This document shows positions 6,060 through 13,754 of a stretch of 64,000 nt of DNA, piece after piece. Positions within the stretch are counted from its first letter, which is position 1. Every line of letters begins with the position of its first letter. The DNA is from Nostoc sp. JL33. Lineage in GTDB: Bacteria > Cyanobacteriota > Cyanobacteriia > Cyanobacteriales > Nostocaceae. The notes below the pieces were generated by a model. It searched no databases, was not told the origin of the DNA, and worked only from the letters and a program-made list of their open reading frames with translations. The stretch is from the NCBI RefSeq assembly GCF_017114985.1, contig NZ_JABXKP010000088.1, positions 27,028 to 91,027 of the forward strand. Reading direction: 5' to 3'. The translations under genes were made by a program, and so were the position numbers.

Positions 6060-8474
6060 GCGATATGCTTCTCTTAAAAAGATTGCATAATTTCCCCTAA
6101 CCCTGATTGTATGGGGATGACCTACACCTAAAGTCTTCTCACAAATTGCCAAAGCTTGCTGATACAGGGGTTCAGCTTCGCTGTAGCGTCCTGTAGAATG
6201 ATAGAGTGCTGCAAGATTGTTCAAGCTACCGACGACATCGGGATGGTTGTCTCCCAGTAAGTGTTTCCACAGTTCCAAAGCTTGCTGATACAGGGGTTCA
6301 GCTTCGCTGTAGCGTCCTGTAGAACCGTAGAGTAATGCGAGATTGTTCAGGCTAGTGGCGACATTGGGATGGTTGTCTCCCAGTAAGTGTTTCCACAGTT
6401 CCAAAGCTTGCTGATACAGGGGTTCAGCTTCGCTGTAGCGTCCTGTAGATTCGTAGAGTCCTGCGAGGTTGTTCAGGCTAGTGGCGACATTGGAATGGTT
6501 GCCTCCCAGTAAGCGTTTTGTCAATTCCAAAGCTTGATGATACAGAGGTTCAGCTTCGCTGTAGCGTCCTGTAGATTCGTAGAGTAATGCGAGATTGTTC
6601 AGGCTAGTGGCGACATTGGGATGGTTGTCTCCCAGTAAGCGTTTTGTCAGTTTCAAAGCTTGCTGATACAAGGGTTCAGCTTCGCTGTAACGTCCTGTAG
6701 AACGGTAGAGTTCTGCAAGATTGTTCAGGCTAGTGGCGACATTGGGATGGTTGTCTCCCAATAAGCGTTTGCTCAGTTCCAAAGCTTGCTGATACAAGGG
6801 TTCAGCTTGGCTGTAGCGTCCTGTAGATTCGTAGAGTACTGCGAGATTGTTCAGGCTAGTGGCGACATTGGGATGTTCTAAACCAAGACGATTTTCAGCT
6901 ACTTTTACACATAGTTTGTACCAAGGTTCTGCTTGCTGATAAAGTCCTTGACCTTCATAAAACCAGCCTAAGCCTGTGAAAGGCCAAATTAAATCCTCGT
7001 CGCTGAGATATTGGGAAAGGTGGGTTACAACTTCTGCAAGGTGGGGGATAAAGGGAGTGAGGTTGAAAATATCTTCACGGTTAGGCTGTTGAGGAATTTG
7101 CTTTGCCACCTCTATCATCTGCATTGTAAAGTTTGTTTTCACCTTATCTGCTTCACTTGACTCATCCAACTTTATTTGGAAAAATTGCCGAATCAGTGGA
7201 TGTAGACGATAAATTCCTTTAGCCTGCCATTGTATTAAATGCAGTTTCCGCAACTCAGCTATATCTTTCTCCCAGAGTTCTTGTTTATCGTCATCTTCTA
7301 TCGCCTCAACAGATAACGGAATGTCAGCCAAAGCATACAAACTCAGCCAACAGCCTAAGTGTTGTGCATTTTCATCCAACTGTTCCCAACTCAATTCAAA
7401 AGCTTCAGCAACACTATATTCATAACGCATCAATGGGTTAGCCTTGGCTATTGCTTCGTGTTCTAGTCGCTTTTTCTCTAGCCGCTTCAGCAGTTTTTCC
7501 AGAGACAAATCTGGCATTGTATCCAGATATCGCCCCACTAACTCTAACGCCAAAGGCAAATATCCCAAGAATTTACAAATTTTTCTCGCAACCCAAGGTT
7601 CGCTTTTAAGTCGTTCTCTATTAACCAGCGATTTTAATAATTTCATCGCCGCCAATGGTTTGAGAACACCTAAAGGTAATTGCGGTAAAGTTCTGTCAAA
7701 TTTCTCGCGCGTTGTCAGCAATACTTTAAACCGGGGTGATTCTGGGGGTAAATAAGGCTGAACCTGTGTTTTGTAGTCAGTGACATTATCAAACACCAGC
7801 AGTACTTCACCTTGTTGCCAATTTTGCCAGCAGTATCTCAGCCTATCTGCTAATTCCCAATCGTCCGGTGCAATGAGTTTAAATTTCAATTCTGCAAATC
7901 TGAAAATCTGAATTCCGACATCAATACCCTGTGCTGATAACCAGCAAACCCCACCTTGATAATTCTGCAAGTGCTGTTTGGCGTATTGGGTAGCGAGTTC
8001 AGTTTTGCCTACTCCACCCATACCCGCCACAGCGACAATTGCAACTTGCCGAGATGTTTGTAATAGCTGGTGCAGTTTTTGTAGTTCCGCCTCACGTCCC
8101 ACAAATTTTTCAAATGAGACAGCCGGGGGAATATTTTGATGAATTTCTTTAATTGTTGATTGGGCAACGTTCAACTGAGCGCTCACGCCGAAGTCTTGCC
8201 CGCCATTATATTTTGCTGTGAGGTAAGCCCGTAACTTTTCTAGCTTACCCCGGCTTTCAGAATTGGCTAACTCAGGATAACTCTGGGCGAATTTGTCATA
8301 CACCTCAGCCATCCGCTTTTTGAAAGCAGCCGCACTAATGTTTAATTCGCTGGCAAGTTTTGTCTCACTCTTCCCTGAGTTTTCAGTCTTCAAACGCTCT
8401 ATAAAAGTTGCCGTTTGCTCTGGGGATAAGCTATGAGTAGCAGCTTCATTGGCTAGAAAATCAGCCCATTGCAT
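6057..8474 (-). CDS. NB-ARC ATPase with TPR repeats (STAND-type)
   Basis: 805 residues. N-terminal helical domain of unknown type (1-90), linker with FVGREAELQKL (124-134), then an NB-ARC core: P-loop GMGGVGKT (151-158), kinase-2 LLVFDN (225-230), VLLTTRE (251-257) and GLPL-like LGYLPLALEL (303-312). A winged-helix region follows, then from about residue 470 seven or more 42-residue TPRs of kinesin-light-chain type. STAND ATPases of this form are signal-responsive switches in bacteria, and some act in phage defence. No effector domain is recognised at the N-terminus, so the output is unknown. The 126-bp repeat units are nearly identical at DNA level, suggesting recent amplification or gene conversion. 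Four 11-bp repeats lie just upstream of the start. Confidence 0.9.
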   Translation of the reverse strand: MQWADFLANEAATHSLSPEQTATFIERLKTENSGKSETKLASELNISAAAFKKRMAEVYDKFAQSYPELANSESRGKLEKLRAYLTAKYNGGQDFGVSAQLNVAQSTIKEIHQNIPPAVSFEKFVGREAELQKLHQLLQTSRQVAIVAVAGMGGVGKTELATQYAKQHLQNYQGGVCWLSAQGIDVGIQIFRFAELKFKLIAPDDWELADRLRYCWQNWQQGEVLLVFDNVTDYKTQVQPYLPPESPRFKVLLTTREKFDRTLPQLPLGVLKPLAAMKLLKSLVNRERLKSEPWVARKICKFLGYLPLALELVGRYLDTMPDLSLEKLLKRLEKKRLEHEAIAKANPLMRYEYSVAEAFELSWEQLDENAQHLGCWLSLYALADIPLSVEAIEDDDKQELWEKDIAELRKLHLIQWQAKGIYRLHPLIRQFFQIKLDESSEADKVKTNFTMQMIEVAKQIPQQPNREDIFNLTPFIPHLAEVVTHLSQYLSDEDLIWPFTGLGWFYEGQGLYQQAEPWYKLCVKVAENRLGLEHPNVATSLNNLAVLYESTGRYSQAEPLYQQALELSKRLLGDNHPNVATSLNNLAELYRSTGRYSEAEPLYQQALKLTKRLLGDNHPNVATSLNNLALLYESTGRYSEAEPLYHQALELTKRLLGGNHSNVATSLNNLAGLYESTGRYSEAEPLYQQALELWKHLLGDNHPNVATSLNNLALLYGSTGRYSEAEPLYQQALELWKHLLGDNHPDVVGSLNNLAALYHSTGRYSEAEPLYQQALAICEKTLGVGHPHTIRVRGNYAIFLREAYR

Positions 8475-8489
8475 AGACAGTTTTAATAA

Positions 8490-8533
8490 TTTCTACTTAC
8501 TTTCTACTTATTTTCTACTTACTTTCTACTTAT
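8490..8533. repeat. Four tandem 11-bp repeats upstream of the NB-ARC gene
   Basis: TTTCTACTTAC and TTTCTACTTAT alternate twice each without gaps, ending 15 bp from the NB-ARC/TPR start codon. The 11-bp spacing is about one helical turn, as expected for stacked binding sites of a regulator, or for a repetitive 5' leader. Confidence 0.85.
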
Positions 8534-8576
8534 AGGGTATCTCTTTTTTTTAAGGCAGAGTTACACTAAACAAAGT

Positions 8577-8605
8577 AAAAGCCTAACGATTTTGCTAGGC
8601 TTTTT
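8577..8605 (+). terminator. Intrinsic terminator-like hairpin
   Basis: AAAAGCCTA (8577-8585) and TAGGCTTTTT (8596-8605) form a stem with a run of T at its 3' end. No plus-strand gene precedes it closely. A-rich DNA on the other side makes it potentially bidirectional. Confidence 0.5.
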
Positions 8606-8855
8606 ATGGATTAGAGTAGAGAGTAATTAAGTTCTATCTAGCTGTTCTCAGTCCTTCCTCCTTTTGTTATGGGCATAAGATAGTAAGAGCAAAGTGTTAT
8701 GTTGCATAACCAAGGCAGAGCCAACTGGTAGAGAATCAGATACTAAGCCCAATGAAACGCTAGTTACATAAATGCCCACTGTGCAAAAGTGTGCATAAAC
8801 GAACAAAGCAAATAGTTTATTCAACTTTTTACCTCATCTGGAGTGTATAAACGCA

Positions 8856-8903
8856 AAGCAGACACTGGATTACCGTCCAATTTGTGTCTGCTTATTCGTT
8901 TTT
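8856..8903 (+). terminator. Terminator-like hairpin with T-run
   Basis: A perfect 10-bp stem AAGCAGACAC (8856-8865) and GTGTCTGCTT (8884-8893) with an 18-nt loop, followed by ATTCGTTTTT. It suggests a transcript arriving from the left on the plus strand, where no coding region is visible. Confidence 0.5.
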
Positions 8904-9081
8904 AACAGATTACATTATTTTTAGTCACATTAGCTAGGGTATAAAAATTAAAAAATTCCGCATTTTTCTTGATACCCTCAAATGCTGATGTAAAAAATAT
9001 ATCTCACTTTACTAAAGCCCCGGAAATGTTGGGTTTCGTTCCTCAACCCAACCTACGCAGCTTAAGGTTTTAGGCGCTAAC

Positions 9082-9333
9082 TTGAACCTTTGAACTCGAA
9101 CGTTGAACCTTTGAACTCGAACGTTGAGCCTTTGAACTCGAACGTTGAGCCTTTGAACCTGAACATTGAGCCTTTGAACTTGAACGTTGAGCCTTTGAAC
9201 CTGAACATTGAGCCTTTGAACTTGAACGTTGAGCCTTTGAACCTCGAAGTTGAACCTTTGAGCCTCGAAGTTGCACCTTTTAACCTCGAAGTTGCACCTT
9301 TGAACCTCAAATTTCGAGTTTGGTACTCAAAAC
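9082..9333. repeat. 21-bp minisatellite, about 12 units
   Basis: Tandem units of the type TTGA(A/G)CCTTTGAAC followed by TCGAACG or CTGAACA or CTCGAAG. They vary in order along the array and drift toward TTGCACC at the right end. Because 21 is divisible by three, all frames stay open on both strands and create repetitive ORFs with no other support. A short copy of its right end is at 4866-4950. Confidence 0.9.
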
Positions 9334-9377
9334 AGCTAGTTAAATACTGTATTCCTCCTGCCTTCTGCCTCTTAATA

Positions 9378-11336
9378 CTAAGGTGACTGATTTAACACCC
9401 ACTTCAACCACTGCCCAAAGGAACTTATAACATTCAACCTTTGGACTCCAGGCGCACGGGCGGCGGCGAGTCCATCAACGGCGACTAATGCGGCATACTG
9501 CAAGCCCAAGAAACTATCAACTGCTGCATAGGGGCCACCTAAAGTAATAGCCCCAGCAGCATACATCTGACCTCTATCACTACGCATTTCTACTAATTCA
9601 AAATTGTTCGCTACAGTCAATCGCCCCAGATGGTTCACTGGGAGGTTGTAATGTTTCACCAAATCTGCTATTAGGGGATTGGCATCTACCTTGGCATCCA
9701 GTCCAGTAGCATCAACAATAAAGTCAGCGAGCAATTTCATTTCCCCAAAGCTTTGCTCTCGGATACGGGTAATAGTCCGGTTTTGGGCATCTCGTTCCAC
9801 ATCCAGAACTTCACCGAAGGTAATTTGATACCAGCCTTCGCTTAACCCTTGGGCAGTAATTTGTTGCCAGTCGTGCCGGTCGGCGGTGGTAGTTCCACCC
9901 CAGTCTGCTAGTAAACGCTTGCGTTCATCGGGACTCGCTTTTTCTAACATTGCCCGGAGTTCGCCGCCCCAACAGGCTTTAGGCCAGTTAAAGGGTTGAA
10001 ATTCGTAATGATTTTTGACTAGGCGCTGGGCATTTTGAAATTTGTTGCCTTGGGGTTTAGGCGATCGCATTAAATGCAAAACTGAAATATTCTGATTTCG
10101 CTTTCTGGCTTCATAAATTCGCTGGAAAATCCGCGAAGCCACGATTCCCCGCCCCCGAATCAACACGGTACCACCTTGTTGCTCTAGTTGCTGATAAACA
10201 TGATCGTGAGCTTCATAAGCATTGACTACAGATTTAAAATCTTGATATTTTTCCCTATAAGCTTGCAAATCTGGGAGAAACTGAATCGCTGGATACCCAG
10301 TAGCTAAATGTAAATAACGACTAACTAAAAAAGCATAATTTCCTGGGGCGCGAGAATAGGCTACGCAATATCTGCCATCATCAGTTTTGCGAATTCCCCT
10401 AACTCGCCCATAGCGATAAATTTGATTCCAGCCAATGCGCTTGGCTTCCCTATCTATGGAATCAAAGACATTACCCGCACGGGGAGTATAAGTTTCTGCA
10501 AATGTTGGTTCAGCAAACACTTGCCACAAATACTTGAATGCTGATTTCATCTGTCCCTTGGTGAAATCGTGCCAAGCCTCACGCAAGGCATAACTAGGCC
10601 AGCCCCAAATATTATCAGGACAAGAGTCAGAATTAGAACGCAGTCTTTCATGTAAGGGAATTTGCGAATTCAAACAAAGGCGCTTGTAACGAGCATAAGG
10701 CTCCGCCTCTAATCCCAAAGCCACAATCTTCTCAGCACGCACACCACTAATTCGCAGCAAATCAGCCCAAAAAAAGCTACCCAGTCCCGCCCCGATCGCG
10801 AGATAATCAGATTCATCTACTGGTAATCCCGTAGCATGAAGTGCTTGCACAGCGACCTTTTGTGCCTGAAATGCCAATGGCGGGAAATTACTTGCCAAGG
10901 GCGTTAGCGGCTGGATTACAGGCAACGTGGGGTCTGGAAGATTGGTATTTGCATTGAAATGAATCGTTGAAGGGGGGCTGGTATTTGGTGCAGAAGCGAT
11001 CGCAGCAAATGTCACCATTATCACATAGGGGCCAATTTGCAACGTATCGCCATTAGCCAGAACACTGCGCGTTTGTGGTTGACCATTGACATACACACCG
11101 TTAACGCTACCTTGGTCAATCACCACCAGATGGTCTTGTTCCCAGTCAATTAGGGCATGGTAGCGAGAAACTTCATTACTGTTAAGCAGCATCCTAGAAA
11201 CCCGCACTCCCCTAAGTTCAGCAGGTAAGCGAGCGAATTCTCGACCAAAAGCGATCGGCATATTCAACCTTGGTTCTCGCCGTTCACCCGTCGCTGGTTC
11301 TTCCCAACTCAATTGGATTTGTAAGTCATTTGTCAT
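9378..11336 (-). CDS. FHA domain fused to a FAD/NAD(P)-binding oxidoreductase
   Basis: 652 residues. The N-terminal FHA phosphothreonine-binding domain (about 27-110) shows SRYHALIDW and DQGSVNGVYVNGQP. A linker rich in Pro/Asn/Thr leads to a Rossmann-type flavoprotein body with YLAIGAGLGSFFWADLL (dinucleotide-binding Gly motif, about residue 180), a second nucleotide site GGTVLIRGRGIVASRIF, and ADFIVDATGLDAK near the C-terminus. The fold resembles flavin-dependent monooxygenases and pyridine-nucleotide oxidoreductases. The substrate is unknown. The fusion suggests that the enzyme is recruited by a Ser/Thr-phosphorylated partner. The next gene upstream is another FHA protein, in the same direction. 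Confidence 0.75.
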   Translation of the reverse strand: MTNDLQIQLSWEEPATGERREPRLNMPIAFGREFARLPAELRGVRVSRMLLNSNEVSRYHALIDWEQDHLVVIDQGSVNGVYVNGQPQTRSVLANGDTLQIGPYVIMVTFAAIASAPNTSPPSTIHFNANTNLPDPTLPVIQPLTPLASNFPPLAFQAQKVAVQALHATGLPVDESDYLAIGAGLGSFFWADLLRISGVRAEKIVALGLEAEPYARYKRLCLNSQIPLHERLRSNSDSCPDNIWGWPSYALREAWHDFTKGQMKSAFKYLWQVFAEPTFAETYTPRAGNVFDSIDREAKRIGWNQIYRYGRVRGIRKTDDGRYCVAYSRAPGNYAFLVSRYLHLATGYPAIQFLPDLQAYREKYQDFKSVVNAYEAHDHVYQQLEQQGGTVLIRGRGIVASRIFQRIYEARKRNQNISVLHLMRSPKPQGNKFQNAQRLVKNHYEFQPFNWPKACWGGELRAMLEKASPDERKRLLADWGGTTTADRHDWQQITAQGLSEGWYQITFGEVLDVERDAQNRTITRIREQSFGEMKLLADFIVDATGLDAKVDANPLIADLVKHYNLPVNHLGRLTVANNFELVEMRSDRGQMYAAGAITLGGPYAAVDSFLGLQYAALVAVDGLAAARAPGVQRLNVISSFGQWLKWVLNQSP

Positions 11337-11408
11337 TTGTCATTTGTCATTGGTCATTGGTTATTTATAATTGGGCATGGAAAAAACTTTTCTCCAGTCT
11401 CTACTCCT

Positions 11409-11475
11409 AACAGACGCGATTAATCGCCTCTACTCCTAACTCTTGTACAGACGCGATTAATCGCGTCTCTACTCC
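11409..11475. repeat. ACGCGATTAATCGCGT-type palindromic repeats
   Basis: Two copies of the palindrome GACGCGATTAATCGC (near 11413 and 11453) are embedded in ACTCCTAAC heptamers. The same repeat occurs near 32372 and 59108, and a variant near 57177. It is a dispersed repeat common between genes here. Confidence 0.8.
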
Positions 11476-11975
11476 TAACTCCCTACTACGATCACACTCA
11501 CAGCCGCAGCTAAAGATGTTCCACACCAACGACAGCCTATGTATAGATTCTCTCCTGGGGAAACCTTATGACATTTGGGGCATTCTAAGCCATAAACTCC
11601 TGGCTGTGGATGGGGTGGCAGCAAAATTGTTGCTGGAATACTGCCCGTGGAAATGTTAGTAACGTTGAGTTTTATTTGTCCCAAAGAGATACAACTGCCT
11701 TCGGTTAAAGGCATTTCACCTTGGACTAATTGGCGTCCATCGACAACGGGGGGATTTTGCGATCGCAAATTTCTGATATAAAAGCGCTGTTGCTGGTGAT
11801 CAAAAAATATTTCAACGTGCAGACCAGAGACAGTGGGGTGACTCAGAACAATATCGCACTGGAGGCGATCGCGACCGATGCGGACAGTGCCAGGATTTTG
11901 ACTTGGCTGTTGTTCATAAATGTTCTGAGTTTTATCTTGACCTGCATCGTGCCACTGTAAAGTTAGTGCGTTCAT
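11475..11975 (-). CDS. FHA-domain protein with C-terminal zinc ribbon
   Basis: 166 residues. The FHA domain spans about 30-110 (VRIGRDRLQCDIVLSHPTVS, GLHVEIFF, RNLRSQNPPVVDGRQL), with the conserved Gly-Arg and the Ser-x-x-His replaced by SGLH. The C-terminus has ECPKCHK and GCRWCG, a four-cysteine zinc ribbon, and ends in a short hydrophobic stretch. It probably reads phosphothreonine signals. It lies 138 bp upstream of the FHA-oxidoreductase gene and may act with it. Confidence 0.8.
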   Translation of the reverse strand: MNALTLQWHDAGQDKTQNIYEQQPSQNPGTVRIGRDRLQCDIVLSHPTVSGLHVEIFFDHQQQRFYIRNLRSQNPPVVDGRQLVQGEMPLTEGSCISLGQIKLNVTNISTGSIPATILLPPHPQPGVYGLECPKCHKVSPGENLYIGCRWCGTSLAAAVSVIVVGS

Positions 11976-12088
11976 TGTTCTAACTTCATAACTCGTATTT
12001 AGTTACTTCAACTTCTTTCTGTGCGATTCCTAACACGATTGAGTCGGTGCAAGCAACTATTTAGAAAAAACTTCAACAAGCTTTATCC

Positions 12089-12113
12089 CCCCTCTCCTTA
12101 GTAAGGAGAGGGG
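12089..12113. repeat. GC-rich inverted repeat downstream of nfi
   Basis: CCCCTCTCCTTA and TAAGGAGAGGGG form a perfect stem with a 1-nt centre, followed by GTTGGGGGTGAGG. It is 20 bp past the stop of endonuclease V on the minus strand. It may stop transcription, but it resembles a widespread repeat found also inside the hicA insertion. Confidence 0.5.
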
Positions 12114-12132
12114 TTGGGGGTGAGGTTTCGCT

Positions 12133-12798
12133 TTATTTCGCCGAGGCTAATTTATCAGCAATGCGTGTAGTTTCTGGCAGCCGATATTTTGGCGTACAGC
12201 GTAATACATAGTCAATCGCTGTCGATAAACTAATCCGATGACCACTGGAGATGTAGAGAGGTTTTACTCCTGTGCGCGATCGCAAAACTGCCCCAATCGT
12301 TTCACCCTTATATATCAGTGGTTGCGTGCTGCCTTTTGTTTCTGGCAATTCCTCATGCTTACCTATCAACCTGGACTTGGCTACACCAATTGTTGGCATA
12401 TCTATAAGTAACCCTAAATGGCTAGCTATACCTAATCTGCGGGGATGGGCAATTCCCTGACCATCACACAGGATGATATCTGGTGTTGTTTTAATCTTTT
12501 CCAGCGCATCGAGAACAGCTGGAATTTCCCGAAACGAGAGGAACCCAGGAATATAGGGAAAGGTCGTAGGACGGTGTGCTAGGCTTGTCTCAACTACTTG
12601 CAAATCAGGAAAACTCAGTACTGCGACAGCTGCACGGCTAATTGTTCCATCAGCTTCAAAACCCATATCCACACCAGCAACGTACTGGATAGGTTCTTGA
12701 AATTGATCCTCAGTAATTACTTGATCTCCCAGCTTTTCTTGGACAACTATGGCTTCCTCCAGTGTCAATGGCCAAGCATAATCTTGATAAATCTTCAT
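12133..12798 (-). CDS. nfi: Endonuclease V (deoxyinosine 3' endonuclease)
   Basis: 221 residues, full length. It nicks DNA near deoxyinosine and other deaminated bases to start repair. Family motifs are present: VAGVDMGF (first catalytic Asp), PYIPGFLSFRE, DIILCDGQGIAHPRRLG with the second catalytic Asp, and IGVAKSRLIGK. It is a single gene with its own upstream region (248 bp). Start at ATG 12798 gives the usual MKIYQDYAWPLTLEEA N-terminus. Confidence 0.95.
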   Translation of the reverse strand: MKIYQDYAWPLTLEEAIVVQEKLGDQVITEDQFQEPIQYVAGVDMGFEADGTISRAAVAVLSFPDLQVVETSLAHRPTTFPYIPGFLSFREIPAVLDALEKIKTTPDIILCDGQGIAHPRRLGIASHLGLLIDMPTIGVAKSRLIGKHEELPETKGSTQPLIYKGETIGAVLRSRTGVKPLYISSGHRISLSTAIDYVLRCTPKYRLPETTRIADKLASAK

Positions 12799-13046
12799 GT
12801 TTTAATTTGGAATTAAATTGATTGATCTAAATCCTGGTAATTTGGCAAGCAGAGAAAACAAACAGTAATTTTTGATATTGATGCCGGAAAAATATATTTT
12901 TTGCAAAAGTCTATGAAAGACTATCTTTATACTAGATATTTTAGCCCAGGTTAGCTGATATATTGCATCATAATGTTACTTAAGGCTGTCAAAAGGGAAT
13001 CCTGAGAATATAAGTTTATTTTTCCAGATTTTCTCTTTTATTGGTT

Positions 13047-13568
13047 ATGACACAGCCGAATATTCTAAAACTTGCAAGACAGGGAGATGTACAGGCGATC
13101 GCATCTCTGATGAACCGCCACCTACGCCCGAAAGCAATCACTGCAAAAGTTGCCTTCAAAGATGCTTGCTTAGAGGTAATGCTAGAATCTGCCCAAGTAC
13201 CAAATCAGCGAATTTCAGTTGCATTTGTCCGCAAAGGGCTAACGGCTTTAAAGGCTGCATCTATTGAAATAGTGAAAGTTTATGGACAGCAAACGGGCAA
13301 CGACTTTCCAGCTTGGAGTAAAGAGTTTGATTTAGGCATAGCAGAAGCTGAACTAGAAACAGTAGATAATGAACAGTTTTCCAGGAATCCTCAAACCCTA
13401 ACTATTTGTATTAACTTAAGTGGCGATACTGCACGCGGATTAACAAGCCAAGATTTTGAAATTATTGCTAATCAAATAAGCACTGATATTTTATCATCTT
13501 GTACGAACGTTTTTATTCAAAAAGTAAGTATTAGTAATGGTAGCTCTATGATTACAAAAGAACGCTAG
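13047..13568 (+). CDS. Conserved cyanobacterial protein (MTQPN family), function unknown
   Basis: 173 residues from ATG 13047 (a TTG six bases upstream is in frame but less likely). Residues 1-70 contain LARQGDVQAIASLMNRHL and ITAKVAFKDACLEVML. This N-terminal module recurs in many Nostoc-type proteins of unknown role. There is no signal peptide or membrane segment. The leader (GGGAATCCTGAGA ... TTATTGGTT) and the first codons (MTQPN) are shared with the next gene at 13755, so the two have duplicated 5' ends. Confidence 0.7.
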   Translation: MTQPNILKLARQGDVQAIASLMNRHLRPKAITAKVAFKDACLEVMLESAQVPNQRISVAFVRKGLTALKAASIEIVKVYGQQTGNDFPAWSKEFDLGIAEAELETVDNEQFSRNPQTLTICINLSGDTARGLTSQDFEIIANQISTDILSSCTNVFIQKVSISNGSSMITKER

Positions 13569-13710
13569 TATTTTATTTTGTTTCACGCAGAGGCGCAGAG
13601 AAAAAGCCTAAAATTAGGGCTTTTGTAATAAATTTAATAAATCTATGTAAATTTTAAACATCGGGCTGGAAATATTCTAAAAATGTTGCTTTTACCTGTA
13701 AATTGGGAAT

Positions 13711-13741
13711 CCTGAGATAGAAGATATTATCTCAGGTTTTT
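13711..13741 (+). terminator. Terminator-like hairpin in the leader of the 13755 gene
   Basis: CCTGAGATA (13711-13719) pairs perfectly with TATCTCAGG (13728-13736), followed by five T. It ends only 13 bp before the ATG of the next gene. It either terminates the upstream transcript or acts as a leader attenuator. Confidence 0.6.
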
Positions 13742-13754
13742 GGATTTATTGGTT

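Larger units (their letters stand above)
8475..9377. other. Intergenic region with hairpins and minisatellite
   Basis: No protein gene is supported here. It holds the 11-bp repeats, a hairpin at 8577-8605, about 250 bp of unassigned sequence (8609-8855), a hairpin with T-run at 8856-8903, and the 21-bp minisatellite. The segment between the two hairpins could encode a plus-strand non-coding RNA ending at 8903. I cannot assign it to a known RNA family. Confidence 0.4.

Noticed and set aside
6180..6900. 126-bp tandem repeats as a mobile or satellite element
   Set aside because: They encode the TPR units of the NB-ARC gene in frame, so they are coding repeats.
9070..9386. Three overlapping repetitive ORFs on both strands (68-98 codons)
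   Set aside because: They are products of a 21-bp tandem repeat, open in all frames. No start signal, domain or unique sequence supports them.
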